Shown: positions 50,769 through 59,174, counted from the stretch's first letter. The stretch is 64,000 nucleotides of DNA from Streptomyces peucetius (GCF_025854275.1 NZ_CP107567.1:6882001-6946000), one strand, 5' to 3'. Program-made: numbers and translations. The notes: generated by a model from the sequence alone, not told the origin.

Positions 50769-51570
50769 GGGACCGCAGATACTTCACCGTCGCCGGGTCG
50801 GCCGGGAGGAACGTCTCGATGGCCAGCTCGGCGACGGTCACGTCCAGGGGCGTGTTGAACGTGGAGATCGACGAGACGAAGGAGAGCGTCCGGCCCTCGT
50901 GCTCGATCAGCAGCGGCAGCGCGAAGTACGGATACGGTGCCCCGCCCGCCGCGACGCTCCGCCCGTCACCGGCGCCCGCGGGCAGCGGATAGGCGGCGAC
51001 CTCGTCGTACAGCCTGCGCAGCGCGTCGGAGCGGGCGAGCGCGATCTGCCGTTCCATCTGCTCCAGCAGATGGCCGCGCCACTCGGGCAGATTGCGGATC
51101 CTGGGCGCGAGGCCCTCGGGGTGCAGGGTGATCCGCATGGCGTTCAGCGGCGGGGCGAGCACGTGCTCCGGCAGACCGTCGAGCAGCATCGCGATGCCCC
51201 GGTTGGCGGCGAGCACGTGGTACGTGCCGTCGACGACCAGCGCGGGGTACGGCTCGTAGCCCTGCAGCAGTCGCTCCATGCCCTCGCGCAGCGCCTCCAT
51301 CGCCGGGTCGCCCAGCGGCGTCTCGGCGTAACGCGGCGCGTAACCGGCGGCCAGCAGCAGCGAGTTGCGCTCCCGCACGGGCACGTCGAGATGCTCGGCG
51401 AGCCGCAGGACCATCTCCTCGCTGGGGCGCGAGCGGCCCGTCTCGACGAAGCTGATGTGGCGGGCCGAGGAACCGGCGCGCAGGGCCAGTTCGAGCTGGC
51501 TGATCCGGCGCTCCTCCCGCCAGTGGCGCAGCAGCGGCCCTACCCCGGTACCGGACACGGCAGTTGTCAT
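50758..51570 (-). CDS. XRE-family regulator with MmyB-like ligand domain
   Basis: Regulator of 270 residues. N-terminal helix-turn-helix: WREERRISQLELALRAGSS, then ARHISFVETGRSRPSEEM. The rest is the MmyB-like PAS/ligand domain (YPALVVDGTYHVLAANRG, NAMRITLHPEGLAPRIRN). These regulators often control a divergent or adjacent dehydrogenase/oxidoreductase; here the adjacent gene is a small membrane protein. The candidate -10 TAATAC (51585-51580) lies nine bases before the ATG, with ACCGT/ACGGT inverted arms around it (51576-51593) that could be an autoregulatory site. Confidence 0.92.
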   Translation of the reverse strand: MTTAVSGTGVGPLLRHWREERRISQLELALRAGSSARHISFVETGRSRPSEEMVLRLAEHLDVPVRERNSLLLAAGYAPRYAETPLGDPAMEALREGMERLLQGYEPYPALVVDGTYHVLAANRGIAMLLDGLPEHVLAPPLNAMRITLHPEGLAPRIRNLPEWRGHLLEQMERQIALARSDALRRLYDEVAAYPLPAGAGDGRSVAAGGAPYPYFALPLLIEHEGRTLSFVSSISTFNTPLDVTVAELAIETFLPADPATVKYLRSLTP

Positions 51571-51575
51571 AGCCA

Positions 51576-51594
51576 GACCGTATTACGACACGGT
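51576..51594 (-). promoter_or_regulatory. promoter/operator of the XRE gene
   Basis: ACCGT and ACGGT arms, eight bases apart, flank the -10-like TAATAC of the minus strand. Suggests autoregulation; weak evidence. Confidence 0.35.
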
Positions 51595-51605
51595 CCGGCG
51601 GTGCC

Positions 51606-52025
51606 TCAGCCCCGTGCGTTGCCCAGCAGTGCGGCGAGCGCCCGGTCGAGGTCCAGGGCGGCCGCCTCGCTGCCCGCCGGCACGGTCGCGTACGAGCGGA
51701 CCAGGAACCGGCGCAGGCTCGCCGTGTCGGCCTGAAGGAGCGCGACGCCCTCCGGCGAGCGCAGCTCGATCATGGTCTGCACCCGCCCGCAGGGCCAGAT
51801 GTGCACGTCGCCGTCCCCGGACGGGGCGCGCAGTCCGGCGTCGAGGAGGCTTCGGGCGAAGGTCCAGGTCACGCCGGTGTCGTTCAGGCAGGCCTCCGAG
51901 GGGAAGACCATGTGGACGGCGTACGGGTCGGTGTCGCTGTAGCGCAGGACCACGGGGACGGCCAGGGAGTGCGGCGCATCGCTGATGAGGCGGGTCCGGA
52001 CGGATTGCTCGATGGTCGATGACAT
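51606..52025 (-). CDS. SsgA-like sporulation/cell-division protein
   Basis: SsgA-like protein of 139 residues, a family confined to sporulating actinobacteria and involved in septum placement and spore-wall steps. The pattern is typical: LRYSDTDPYAVHMVFPSEA, then VTWTFARSLLDAGLRAPSGDGDVHIWP (split) and LLQADTASLRRFLVRSYATVP. Which paralogue it is cannot be told. GAGGAG eight bases before the ATG. A Crp-like site lies about 100 bases upstream. Confidence 0.95.
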   Translation of the reverse strand: MSSTIEQSVRTRLISDAPHSLAVPVVLRYSDTDPYAVHMVFPSEACLNDTGVTWTFARSLLDAGLRAPSGDGDVHIWPCGRVQTMIELRSPEGVALLQADTASLRRFLVRSYATVPAGSEAAALDLDRALAALLGNARG

Positions 52026-52532
52026 CGCTCGCTCCTCTGCTGCTGTGCGGTTCCGCTCCCGTGCACGTACGTCGGCACCGGCAGGCTGAGGCCTGTGCAG
52101 CGACGCCAGTGGCGCGTGTGACCTGCATCACCAAGACTGAAACGATTGCGCCAGGATGGCTAGGGTTTTGCGCCAAGACATATCCCCGTAAAGGGGATAC
52201 CTGGCTGGTTACGCGCGGGTATCGGCCGACGTCGGGCGGCCGTACTTCCGGTGGGAGAGGCCCCGGCCGGACGGGGGTTTCCGGCCGGGGCGGTCACAGG
52301 GCGTGGATGCGAACGGCGGTCGCCTCTCGGCGGCGCTCCGCAGGGCTTCGGTCGAACGCTCTTCCCTGTGGGCAAAGGAGAGGCCCGGGGGCACTGTCCC
52401 GGCCACATCCACGCGTAGATGAACGATAAACCACTCAGTAGGGTTCCGGGAAACCTCCGGTGGCCGCTGTGATGAGCGTTACCCCCAGTTACCGACTGGG
52501 GGGCGATTTCCGGACACAGGCCGCCTGCGGGG
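52026..52532. other. 507-base intergenic region
   Basis: Besides the Crp-like site it holds a small hairpin (TATCCCC 52181-52187 with GGGGATA 52193-52199), GC-rich palindromic DNA near 52255-52285, and terminator stems near 52482. No coding frame here has codon bias or a ribosome site I would support. Confidence 0.5.
52117..52132. promoter_or_regulatory. Crp-like binding site upstream of the SsgA-like gene
   Basis: TGTGACCTGCATCACC; on the minus strand GTG-N6-GTCAC, which fits the GTG-N6-GNCAC motif I recall for Streptomyces Crp. It is 92-107 bases before the SsgA-like start. Confidence 0.5.
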
Positions 52533-52543
52533 CTACGCCCCGC
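52482..52543 (-). terminator. two stem-loops after the phospholipase gene
   Basis: GCGGGGC-TAC-GCCCCGC (52527-52543) overlaps the stop codon, and CCCCCAGT (52482-52489) pairs with ACTGGGGG (52495-52502) just beyond. No T-run; termination is likely but not certain. Confidence 0.55.
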
Positions 52544-53591
52544 CGCGCACGACCACCGCGCCCAGCACCGACGGCAGCGGGTACCAGTCGGCCGACACCA
52601 CGCTCGCGTGCCGCCCCGCCAGCAGCGACAGGCGGTCCCGGGCCTGCTGCTCGGTCGGATTCGTGCCGTCGATCGCCGGCGCCACCCGGTGCGCGTCGGT
52701 CATGACGACGAGGTAGTGGTTCCGGTCGTACCACGCGGTGTCGACCGACCCGCCCGCGTACACCGCCGCGTCCCCGTCGAAGACGACGAACCACGGACGG
52801 ATCGAGGCGTCCGCGTACCGGCTGCGCGGGTCCCCCGCCGCAGCGTGATGGACCGCAGGGAACGCGCCCGCCTCGCCGAGGCGGCCCGCCGCGTCGAGAT
52901 CGCGCAGATGCGTCGCGTACTCGCGGTCCGTCCACAGGGAGTCGAACGGGTTGTCCTCCTCGAGCGTGCCCGGTATCAGCTCGACCAGGAACCTCCCCGC
53001 CAGCTCCGAGCGTGCCGGCCAGCCGTCCGCCCGCACGGCCGTGTCGAGGTCCCGGTGCCCCCGGACCAGATCCGCCGGACGGTACAGGGCGTCACCGAGC
53101 CGCGCGGTCAGCAGCGCGTCCAGCGCCGCGGGCCCGCGGCCCTGCGTCCCCTGGAAACCGTCCTTGAGCTCCATCTTGATCAGGATCGGCCGGTGGCCAG
53201 GGTTCGCGTCGTGCCAGGCCCGCATGTCGGCCAGGCAGCCGCCGAGATCCTGGTTCCGCGCCCTGGCGCGCAGCTCGGCTGCCGTCGACGCGTTCACACA
53301 GTTGTTGTCGTTCCCCACCGGGTTGCTGTGCGAGACCCGCCACGACCGTCCGAAGGCGTTGGTCCACACGTCGATCTCGAGCATGCCCGCGCCCGAGTCG
53401 AGCGCGTCCGCGAAATAGGGGTACTTCGACTTCTCGTAGGCGTTGTGGACGCCGACGCCGGTGGTCGAGGAGTACGGGAGCTGCCCCGTGTCCGCCGGGC
53501 CGGCGGTGGACGCCTGCACCGGGGCGAGAGCGAGGACGAGCATTCCGGCCGCGACGGTCGTCGTTACAGCGGCGCGCGAGAACGTGCCCAT
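52533..53591 (-). CDS. secreted calcium-dependent phosphatidylinositol-type phospholipase C
   Basis: Exported protein of 352 residues. A signal peptide (TFSRAAVTTTVAAGMLVLAL, cleavage near VQASTAG) precedes a PLC-type barrel: GVGVHNAYEKSKYPYFADAL with one catalytic His, MLEIDVW with metal-site acids, WRVSHSNP with the second His, and ILIKMELKDGF. It resembles the single-domain Streptomyces antibioticus PI-PLC. Should cleave phosphatidylinositol outside the cell. ATG 53591 fits the signal peptide; ribosome site weak. Confidence 0.9.
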   Translation of the reverse strand: MGTFSRAAVTTTVAAGMLVLALAPVQASTAGPADTGQLPYSSTTGVGVHNAYEKSKYPYFADALDSGAGMLEIDVWTNAFGRSWRVSHSNPVGNDNNCVNASTAAELRARARNQDLGGCLADMRAWHDANPGHRPILIKMELKDGFQGTQGRGPAALDALLTARLGDALYRPADLVRGHRDLDTAVRADGWPARSELAGRFLVELIPGTLEEDNPFDSLWTDREYATHLRDLDAAGRLGEAGAFPAVHHAAAGDPRSRYADASIRPWFVVFDGDAAVYAGGSVDTAWYDRNHYLVVMTDAHRVAPAIDGTNPTEQQARDRLSLLAGRHASVVSADWYPLPSVLGAVVVRGGA

Positions 53592-53818
53592 GGGGGACCC
53601 TGCCTTTGCGTCGGGGGGTGGGCCCGGCGCATCAGCGCCGGGCCGGGCCAAGTCGACGGAAGGCTAGGGGAGTTGGGTGAACCGTGGGGAGACTGTACCC
53701 GGCCACTGCGAACGCCCCCGATGTGCCGGACGCACACCGCGTCACGCGCCGCCCGGGCCCGGTCCCACGGGCGCCGTGCCGGGGTGCGTACGCCGTCCCG
53801 CCGGGGCACGATGGCCGC

Positions 53819-55357
53819 ATGCTGCTCGCCCGCGTCGCCGAAGTCTCCCGCGAGGTCGCCGCCACCTCGGCCCGCTCGCGCAAGATCGCCGCGCTGGCGG
53901 ACCTGTTCGCCGAGGCATGGCCCGAGGACGTCGCGCTCGTCATCTCCTACCTCGCCGGGCGGGTGCCGCAGGGCCGCATCGGCATCGGCTGGAGCGTGCT
54001 GAAGGAGCCCGTGCCCCCGGCGTCCGTACCGGCCCTCACCGTCGGCGAGACCGATGCCGCGCTCTCCGCCCTGGCCCAGGTCTCCGGCCCCGGTGCCCAG
54101 GCCGAACGCCGCAGCCGGATCCACCGGCTGATGTCCGCGGCCACCGCGCAGGAGCAGCAGTTCCTGCTGCGGCTCCTCACCGGAGAGGTGCGCCAGGGAG
54201 CGCTCGACGCCGTCGCGCTCGAGGCGGTCGCGAAGGCCGCGGGCGCGCCCGCGGCCGATGTGCGCCGCGCCGTCATGCTGGAGGGCTCACTGCCCCGCGT
54301 GGCCGCGGCGGTGCTCGCCGAGGGGCCGGCGGCCCTCGAACGGTTCCGGCTGCGGGTCGGCAGTCCCGTGCAGCCGATGCTCGCGCACACCGCGAAGTCC
54401 GTGACCGAGGCGGTGTCGGCGATCGGCGCCGCCTGTGTCGTCGAGGAGAAGCTCGACGGCATCCGCGTCCAGGTGCACCGCTCCGGAACCGATGTCCGGA
54501 TCTGCACCAGGTCCCTCGACGACATCACCGACCGGCTGCCCGAAGTGGCGCAGCAGGCCCGGGAGATGGCCGGCGACCGGTTCATCCTCGACGGCGAGGT
54601 CATCGCGATGGCGGCCGGCGGGCGGCCCGTACCGTTCCAGGACATCGCCTCGCGCGTGGGCTCACGCCTCGACGTCGAAGCGGCGCGCGCCGCGCTCCCG
54701 CTGTACCCGGTGTACTTCGACGTCCTCGCCGCCGACGGGGAGCCGGTGCTGGACCTGCCCGGCCACGAGCGGCACGCGATCCTCGCCCGCCTCGTCCCCG
54801 AGCCGACGCGGGTGCGGCGCCTCGTCGTCGACGACCCGTCCGACCCCGAACAGGTCGCCGCCGCGGAGGAGTTCTTCACCGCGACCCTGGACCGAGGCCA
54901 CGAGGGCGTCCTGGTCAAGGCCCTCGACGCGCCGTACAGCGCCGGCCGCCGAGGGCGTTCCTGGCTCAAGGTCAAACCCGTCCACACCCTGGACCTCGTA
55001 GTCCTGGCCGTCGAATGGGGTCACGGCCGGCGCACCGGCCTGCTGTCCAACCTCCACCTCGGCGCCCGCGCGGCGGACGGCGGCTTCGTGATGCTCGGCA
55101 AGACCTTCAAGGGGCTCACCGACGAGATGCTGCGCCGGCAGACGGAGATGCTGCGCGAACTCGCCGTCGACGACGACGGTTTCACCGTGCGGGTACGGCC
55201 GGAGCTCGTCGTGGAGGTCGCTTATGACGGCCTTCAGCGCTCCAGCCGCTACCCGGCCGGCGTCGCCCTGCGTTTCGCCCGCGTGCTCCGCCACCGTCCG
55301 GACAAGCCGGCGACGGAGGCCGACACGATCGACCAGGTCCTCTCCGCCGCCCCCTGA
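53819..55357 (+). CDS. ATP-dependent DNA ligase (LigB-type)
   Basis: DNA ligase of 512 residues with the length and layout of mycobacterial LigB/archaeal ligases. Domains: N-terminal DNA-binding helices (about 1-195), adenylation domain with the nucleotidyl lysine K211 in EEKLDGIRVQVHR, FILDGEVIA, YFDVLAADG, HEGVLVKALD and SWLKVKP, then an OB-fold C-terminus. No polymerase or Ku genes nearby, so it is not the LigD repair locus. ATG 53819 starts MLLARVAEVSREVA, a typical opening; ribosome site poor. The stop is the first unit of a 13-base tandem repeat. Confidence 0.94.
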   Translation: MLLARVAEVSREVAATSARSRKIAALADLFAEAWPEDVALVISYLAGRVPQGRIGIGWSVLKEPVPPASVPALTVGETDAALSALAQVSGPGAQAERRSRIHRLMSAATAQEQQFLLRLLTGEVRQGALDAVALEAVAKAAGAPAADVRRAVMLEGSLPRVAAAVLAEGPAALERFRLRVGSPVQPMLAHTAKSVTEAVSAIGAACVVEEKLDGIRVQVHRSGTDVRICTRSLDDITDRLPEVAQQAREMAGDRFILDGEVIAMAAGGRPVPFQDIASRVGSRLDVEAARAALPLYPVYFDVLAADGEPVLDLPGHERHAILARLVPEPTRVRRLVVDDPSDPEQVAAAEEFFTATLDRGHEGVLVKALDAPYSAGRRGRSWLKVKPVHTLDLVVLAVEWGHGRRTGLLSNLHLGARAADGGFVMLGKTFKGLTDEMLRRQTEMLRELAVDDDGFTVRVRPELVVEVAYDGLQRSSRYPAGVALRFARVLRHRPDKPATEADTIDQVLSAAP

Positions 55358-55387
55358 AGGCACTCCCTGAAGGCGCCTCCTGAAGGC
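55353..55387 (+). repeat. three 13-base tandem repeats starting at the ligase stop
   Basis: CCTGAAGGC recurs at 55353, 55366 and 55379 with 13-base spacing. Each unit contains TGA; because 13 is not a multiple of three, the TGAs at 55355, 55368 and 55381 fall in all three forward frames. Confidence 0.85.
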
Positions 55388-55450
55388 GACAGGAGGGTCC
55401 GCCCGGGGTTGTCGGCGAGGTGAACGAGGGCGCACTGTACCGTCGCACGG

Positions 55451-56329
55451 GTGAACCAACCGCACAGCTTTGACGCGTACGGCGCTCACGGCGCACACGG
55501 CGCACACGGTGTGGACCCGGACGACGCCACCCAGGTCCTCCCGCCGCTGGAGCCGACGCAGACCCTGCCGCGTGTCGAAGACCGGCCCGCGCGCCGGGCC
55601 GCGCCCCACGGTGGCGGGCGGGCCGGGGCCAGGTCCGGGGCCAGGTCCTCGTCCGGGGCACGGTCCGGGGTGCCGTTCCGGTCCCGGGGCGTCCTGGTCG
55701 CGGCGGTCATCGTCGTGTGCGCCGCCGCCGGGCTCGGTATCGGCGCGGTCCTCGGCGGCACCGGAGACGACGAGGAAGAGGCGCGCACCTCGTCCGACGC
55801 CTCGGTGGCGGCACAGGCTCAGACCTCGGCGGCGCCCGGCCCGGCCCCCACACCGGAGGCCGAGCCCGAGCCCACCCAGGCGGCGGAGTCCGCAACCGGC
55901 GAACCCCCCGTCCCCGACGGGCTGTACCTCCTCGTCGACGGGCGCACCGGCCGGGCCGCCGACGTGGAGGGCGGCTCCTCCGACGACGGCGTGCCCGTCA
56001 TCGTGTGGGACTTCCACGGCGGACCCAACCAGCAGTGGGCCGTGACCGGCCTGGACGGCGGCCAGGTCCAGATCAGGGCCGTCCACTCGGGCAAGTGCCT
56101 CCAGGCCGCCGACCCGGCGGGGCCCGGCGCCGCCGTCGTCCAGCAGCCCTGCACCGGCGCCGGGGGCCAGCGCTGGGCGCTCACCTCCGACGCCGGTGGC
56201 CTCACCCTTTCCCTGCACGGCACGGGACTCGTCCTCACCGCCGACGGCCACGACGCCGGCGCGCCCCTGCGCCTCCAGGCACCGAATCCGGCCGCACCCT
56301 GGCCGTGGACGCTCCAGCCGGTGGCGTAG
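55451..56329 (+). CDS. membrane-anchored ricin-type lectin-domain protein
   Basis: Protein of 292 residues. A cytoplasmic N-terminus with a GAH triplet repeat (YGAHGAHGAHG) and Gly/Arg/Ser repeats leads to one membrane span (about 81-103), an Ala/Pro/Glu linker, and a C-terminal beta-trefoil from about residue 155 with the ricin QxW pattern (GGPNQQWAVTGLDGG; CLQAAD; GGQRWALTSD). It should display a carbohydrate-binding domain outside the membrane. GTG 55451 start; there is no strong ribosome site. Confidence 0.85.
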   Translation: MNQPHSFDAYGAHGAHGAHGVDPDDATQVLPPLEPTQTLPRVEDRPARRAAPHGGGRAGARSGARSSSGARSGVPFRSRGVLVAAVIVVCAAAGLGIGAVLGGTGDDEEEARTSSDASVAAQAQTSAAPGPAPTPEAEPEPTQAAESATGEPPVPDGLYLLVDGRTGRAADVEGGSSDDGVPVIVWDFHGGPNQQWAVTGLDGGQVQIRAVHSGKCLQAADPAGPGAAVVQQPCTGAGGQRWALTSDAGGLTLSLHGTGLVLTADGHDAGAPLRLQAPNPAAPWPWTLQPVA

Positions 56330-56613
56330 ATATGCCGCGTCGATCCGGGCGGGGTCCGTGCGACTGTCAGGGGCCCCGGCCGATCGCCATGGGCACTATG
56401 TTTTCCTCACCCGGCCCTGGAGGCGGGCGCACCCCGGATCACCGTCTGACCGACTCAGGGTCCCTCAACGGGATCTGCCGGCCCCGCCCGGGGACGCTCC
56501 AACGCCGCCCGGCGTAGCCGCGGCGGCCCCGCTCGCGGGTCGCCCGGCGCAACACCCCGCCGGCGGGCGGCGCCGCCCCCGCGCGCAGGCCGCCCGCCCA
56601 GCGGCGGCGGAGG

Positions 56614-57120
56614 TCAGCGCAGGCCCAGGACCTTGTCGGCGAATGCCGACAGGTTGCCCATGGTCCGGGCGATCTGCTCCTCGAGCGTCAGGTTCTCCTC
56701 GTACCGGCCGTGGCGCAGCTTCGGCTGCCGCTTGCCGCGCACATACAGCGAGCAGGCGAGGTCGGCGCAGAGATACGTGCCCACCGTGTTGCCCTCCCGC
56801 CCGGCGGTACCCGCCAGTGGCGCCGCGAACAGTGTCACGCCCGAGGCGGCGTGTCCGGTGAGACACGCCTGGCACATGCTCGACTTCACGGCGCTGGTCC
56901 GTCCGGCGGAGGGGACGCGCAGGGTGATGCCGGTCGGCCCGTCCTCCCGTGGCAGTACCAGATGCGCCTTCAGCGGGGCGCCCGGATCGACCCAGCCGAG
57001 GAAGTCGAGTTCCTCCCAGGGGAGTTCGGCGAAATCGGCGGGCAGCCGCATACGGGTGGCCTCGCCCTTCGTGCAGTTCACGAAGGACGTACGGATCTGT
57101 TTGTCGGTCAGTGGTTCCAC
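56614..57120 (-). CDS. FBP-domain zinc-finger protein
   Basis: Protein of 168 residues matching the FBP C-terminal treble-clef family related to EF-G-binding protein. Zinc ligands are likely the cysteines in MCQACLTGH and CADLACSLY. Such proteins bind EF-G and can relieve fusidic acid inhibition in some bacteria; the role here is inferred only from family. GTG 57120 with TACGTT (57133-57128) seven bases upstream suggests a leaderless message. The 284 bases after its stop (56330-56613) show nothing beyond GC-rich DNA. Confidence 0.88.
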   Translation of the reverse strand: MEPLTDKQIRTSFVNCTKGEATRMRLPADFAELPWEELDFLGWVDPGAPLKAHLVLPREDGPTGITLRVPSAGRTSAVKSSMCQACLTGHAASGVTLFAAPLAGTAGREGNTVGTYLCADLACSLYVRGKRQPKLRHGRYEENLTLEEQIARTMGNLSAFADKVLGLR

Positions 57121-57127
57121 TCGGTCG

Positions 57128-57133
57128 AACGTA
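57128..57133 (-). promoter_or_regulatory. leaderless -10 element of the FBP gene
   Basis: TACGTT on the minus strand, seven bases before the GTG start. Confidence 0.4.
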
Positions 57134-57150
57134 CACAGCGTGGCCGGGTG

Positions 57151-57182
57151 CGGGCATCAGATTTATCGGGCATCGGATCTAT
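57151..57182. repeat. 16-base tandem duplication between FBP and pterin dehydratase genes
   Basis: CGGGCATCAGATTTAT is followed directly by CGGGCATCGGATCTAT (2 mismatches). It is the most AT-rich spot of the divergent promoter region and ends in a -10-like TATGGT before the dehydratase gene. Confidence 0.85.
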
Positions 57183-57223
57183 GGTGTCCCCGTCCCGACG
57201 CCCCTCACGGAAGGAGCCTGGCC

Positions 57224-57526
57224 ATGCCCACCGAGCCGCTGTCGCAGAAGGAGATCGAGGACCGGCTCCGGGAGCTCCCCGGCTGGTCGCTGGAGGGGGA
57301 CAGGATCGCCCGCTCCTACCGCCTCGCCTCGCACTTCGCGGCAACCGCCATGGTCGTGCACATCGCGCAGATCCAGGAGGAGCTGAACCACCACTCGGAT
57401 CTCACCCTCGGCTACAACACCGTCGCCCTCACCGTTCAGTCCCACGACCTGAACACCCTCACGGAACGCGACTTCAAGCTGGCCGAGCGGGTCGAACGGA
57501 TCGCGGAGAGCCACGGCGCGAACTAG
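57224..57526 (+). CDS. phhB: 4a-hydroxytetrahydrobiopterin (pterin-4a-carbinolamine) dehydratase
   Basis: Small enzyme of 100 residues that dehydrates the hydroxypterin formed by aromatic amino acid hydroxylases. The complete family pattern is present: LPGWSLEGDRIARSYRLASH, HIAQIQEELNHHSDLTLGYN (catalytic His pair) and VQSHDLNTLTERDFKLAERV (split). Full length. AAGGAG eight bases before the ATG. No hydroxylase gene is nearby, as is often so in actinobacteria. Confidence 0.95.
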   Translation: MPTEPLSQKEIEDRLRELPGWSLEGDRIARSYRLASHFAATAMVVHIAQIQEELNHHSDLTLGYNTVALTVQSHDLNTLTERDFKLAERVERIAESHGAN

Positions 57527-57539
57527 CGGCGACCGGTGC

Positions 57540-57960
57540 CCTGACCGGCGCGAGGACCTGCCCAGCCGGGCAACCGAGTCACCCTGGGCGATGACGGCAC
57601 CATCCGTCTCGCGCTCGACGAGAAGAACAACGTCGCCGGTCTCACCGACGCTGCGGTACAAGCTCCAGCAGAGCGCGGCGGACCGGGCATGCGCCACGAG
57701 CACGGGCGGCTGTCGCTCGCGCAGTCTCCATCTCCACAAGGGCATGCCCATCGGTGCCACCGCCCACCAGGCCGGTACCGTCCGCTTCGGCGACGACTCG
57801 GCCACCTCCGTGCTGGACGTCAACGAAGGGCCACGACCTGGACAACCTCTGCGTGGCGGACGTGAGCTTCTTCCCCGGCGCCGGCGCGGTCAACCCGTCC
57901 CCGACGGCCGTCGCCAACGCGCTGCGGGCGGGGGACCACATCCTCGACCGGCTCGGCTGA
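57540..57960 (+). pseudogene. decayed GMC-family oxidoreductase, C-terminal remnant
   Basis: Three pieces of a GMC (glucose-methanol-choline) oxidoreductase C-terminus lie in three different frames. Frame 2: PGNRVTLGDDGTIRLALDE (from 57566). Frame 3: LHKGMPIGATAHQAGTVRFG with DDSATSVLDVN (about 57735-57825). Frame 1: GHDLDNLCVADVSFFPGAGA, then AVNPSPTAVANALRAGDHIL ending at TGA 57960. The last two hold the normal GMC catalytic-His and FAD-binding end. At least two frameshifts and the loss of the whole N-terminal FAD domain make it non-functional. It lies just upstream of an SDR dehydrogenase, a gene often found next to GMC genes. Confidence 0.85.
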
Positions 57961-58137
57961 CGGACACGGCACCGTCCTCGCCGGCCGCCGGCGTGCAGCG
58001 GTGGCTGCTCCGGACGGGCGAACACCGTCCGCCGAGCGGGCCAACCCCCGTCGGCAGTCCGCCTCTCCTCGACCGCGCAGTGCTTCTGTGGACCCCCGGA
58101 CCGGCCGGTGGGCCGGGCGACGAGGAGGCAGGCATTC

Positions 58138-58977
58138 GTGAATTCCACCGCGGGCGTATCCCGGGGCGCGATCCCGGCCGACCTGCTCAAGGGTCAGAAG
58201 GCACTGGTCACCGGAGCCAACTCGGGCATCGGCAGGGCGACGGCCGTCGGTCTCGGCCGGGCCGGCGCGGACGTGGTCGTGAACTATGTGGCAGGTCCTG
58301 AGGAAGCCGAGGAAGTGGTCGAGGAGATCACCTCGCTGGGAGTGCGCGCGGCGGCGTACGAAGCGGACGTGTCCCAGGAGGACCAGGTCGTCGCCATGAT
58401 GGACCGGATGGTCCAGGAGTTCGGCACGATCGACATCCTGGTCGCCAACGCCGGGCTGCAGCGCGACGCCCGCTTCGCCGAGATGACCCTGGCCCAATGG
58501 CAGAAGGTGCTGGACGTCAACCTGACGGGGCAGTTCCTGTGTGCCCGGGAGGCGACGAAGGAGTTCCTGCGCCGCGGGGTCGTCCCGGAGGTGTCACGAG
58601 CGGCCGGAAAGATCATCTGCATGAGCTCGGTGCACCAGTTGATCCCCTGGGCGGGCCATGTGAACTACGCATCCTCCAAGGGCGGCGTGCACATGATGAT
58701 GCAGACCCTGGCCCAGGAGCTCGCCCCGCAGAAGATCCGCGTCAACGCGGTCGCGCCGGGAGCCATCAAGACGCCCATCAACCGCGCCGCCTGGGAGACG
58801 CCCGAGGCCCGGAAGGATCTGCTGCAGCTGATCCCGTACGACCGCATCGGGGAGCCGGAGGACATCGCCCAGGCAGTCGTCGGCCTCGCCTCCGACCTCA
58901 TGGACTACGTCGTGGGCACCACGCTCTACGTGGACGGCGGGATGACGCTGTTCCCCGGGTTCGCCACCGGCGGATGA
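58138..58977 (+). CDS. SDR-family glucose 1-dehydrogenase-like oxidoreductase
   Basis: Short-chain dehydrogenase of 279 residues: cofactor motif VTGANSGIGRATAVG, NAG in VANAGLQRD, catalytic Ser in CMSSVHQL, YxxxK in NYASSKGG, and NAVAPGAIKTPIN. Relatives are annotated glucose 1-dehydrogenase or general sugar/polyol dehydrogenases. GTG 58138 has GAGGAGG nine bases upstream. With the broken GMC gene upstream and the GH15 gene downstream this looks like a partly lost carbohydrate-oxidation/stress cluster. Confidence 0.93.
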   Translation: MNSTAGVSRGAIPADLLKGQKALVTGANSGIGRATAVGLGRAGADVVVNYVAGPEEAEEVVEEITSLGVRAAAYEADVSQEDQVVAMMDRMVQEFGTIDILVANAGLQRDARFAEMTLAQWQKVLDVNLTGQFLCAREATKEFLRRGVVPEVSRAAGKIICMSSVHQLIPWAGHVNYASSKGGVHMMMQTLAQELAPQKIRVNAVAPGAIKTPINRAAWETPEARKDLLQLIPYDRIGEPEDIAQAVVGLASDLMDYVVGTTLYVDGGMTLFPGFATGG

Positions 58978-59174
58978 CCTTCGTCCCCACCCGTCGTCCC
59001 AGACAGCAAAGGGCACCCATGCGCAGCACGCTCGCCCTCCTGGCGGACGCCCCGGCACAGCTGCTTCCCGCCAGGTCGCCGATGGCGTTCACCCTCACCT
59101 GGCTCGACATCCACGGGGAACCAGAAGCCCTCACCGACACCGACCTGCGCGGCGGCACGAACGACGAGGCGTGA
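58974..59174 (+). CDS. small protein of unknown function
   Basis: Frame of 66 codons whose ATG overlaps the SDR stop (ATGA). An inner ATG at 59019 with AAAGG eight bases before would give 51 residues (MRSTLALLADAPAQLLPARS...). The end (TLTWLDIHGEPEALTDTDLR) is hydrophilic and acidic. No family recognised. Coupled position between two real genes supports it. Confidence 0.5.
   Translation: MTFVPTRRPRQQRAPMRSTLALLADAPAQLLPARSPMAFTLTWLDIHGEPEALTDTDLRGGTNDEA

Noticed and set aside
57754..57960. A separate 68-codon gene
   Set aside because: It is the last fragment of the broken GMC oxidoreductase; its first 25 codons are out of frame with the family.
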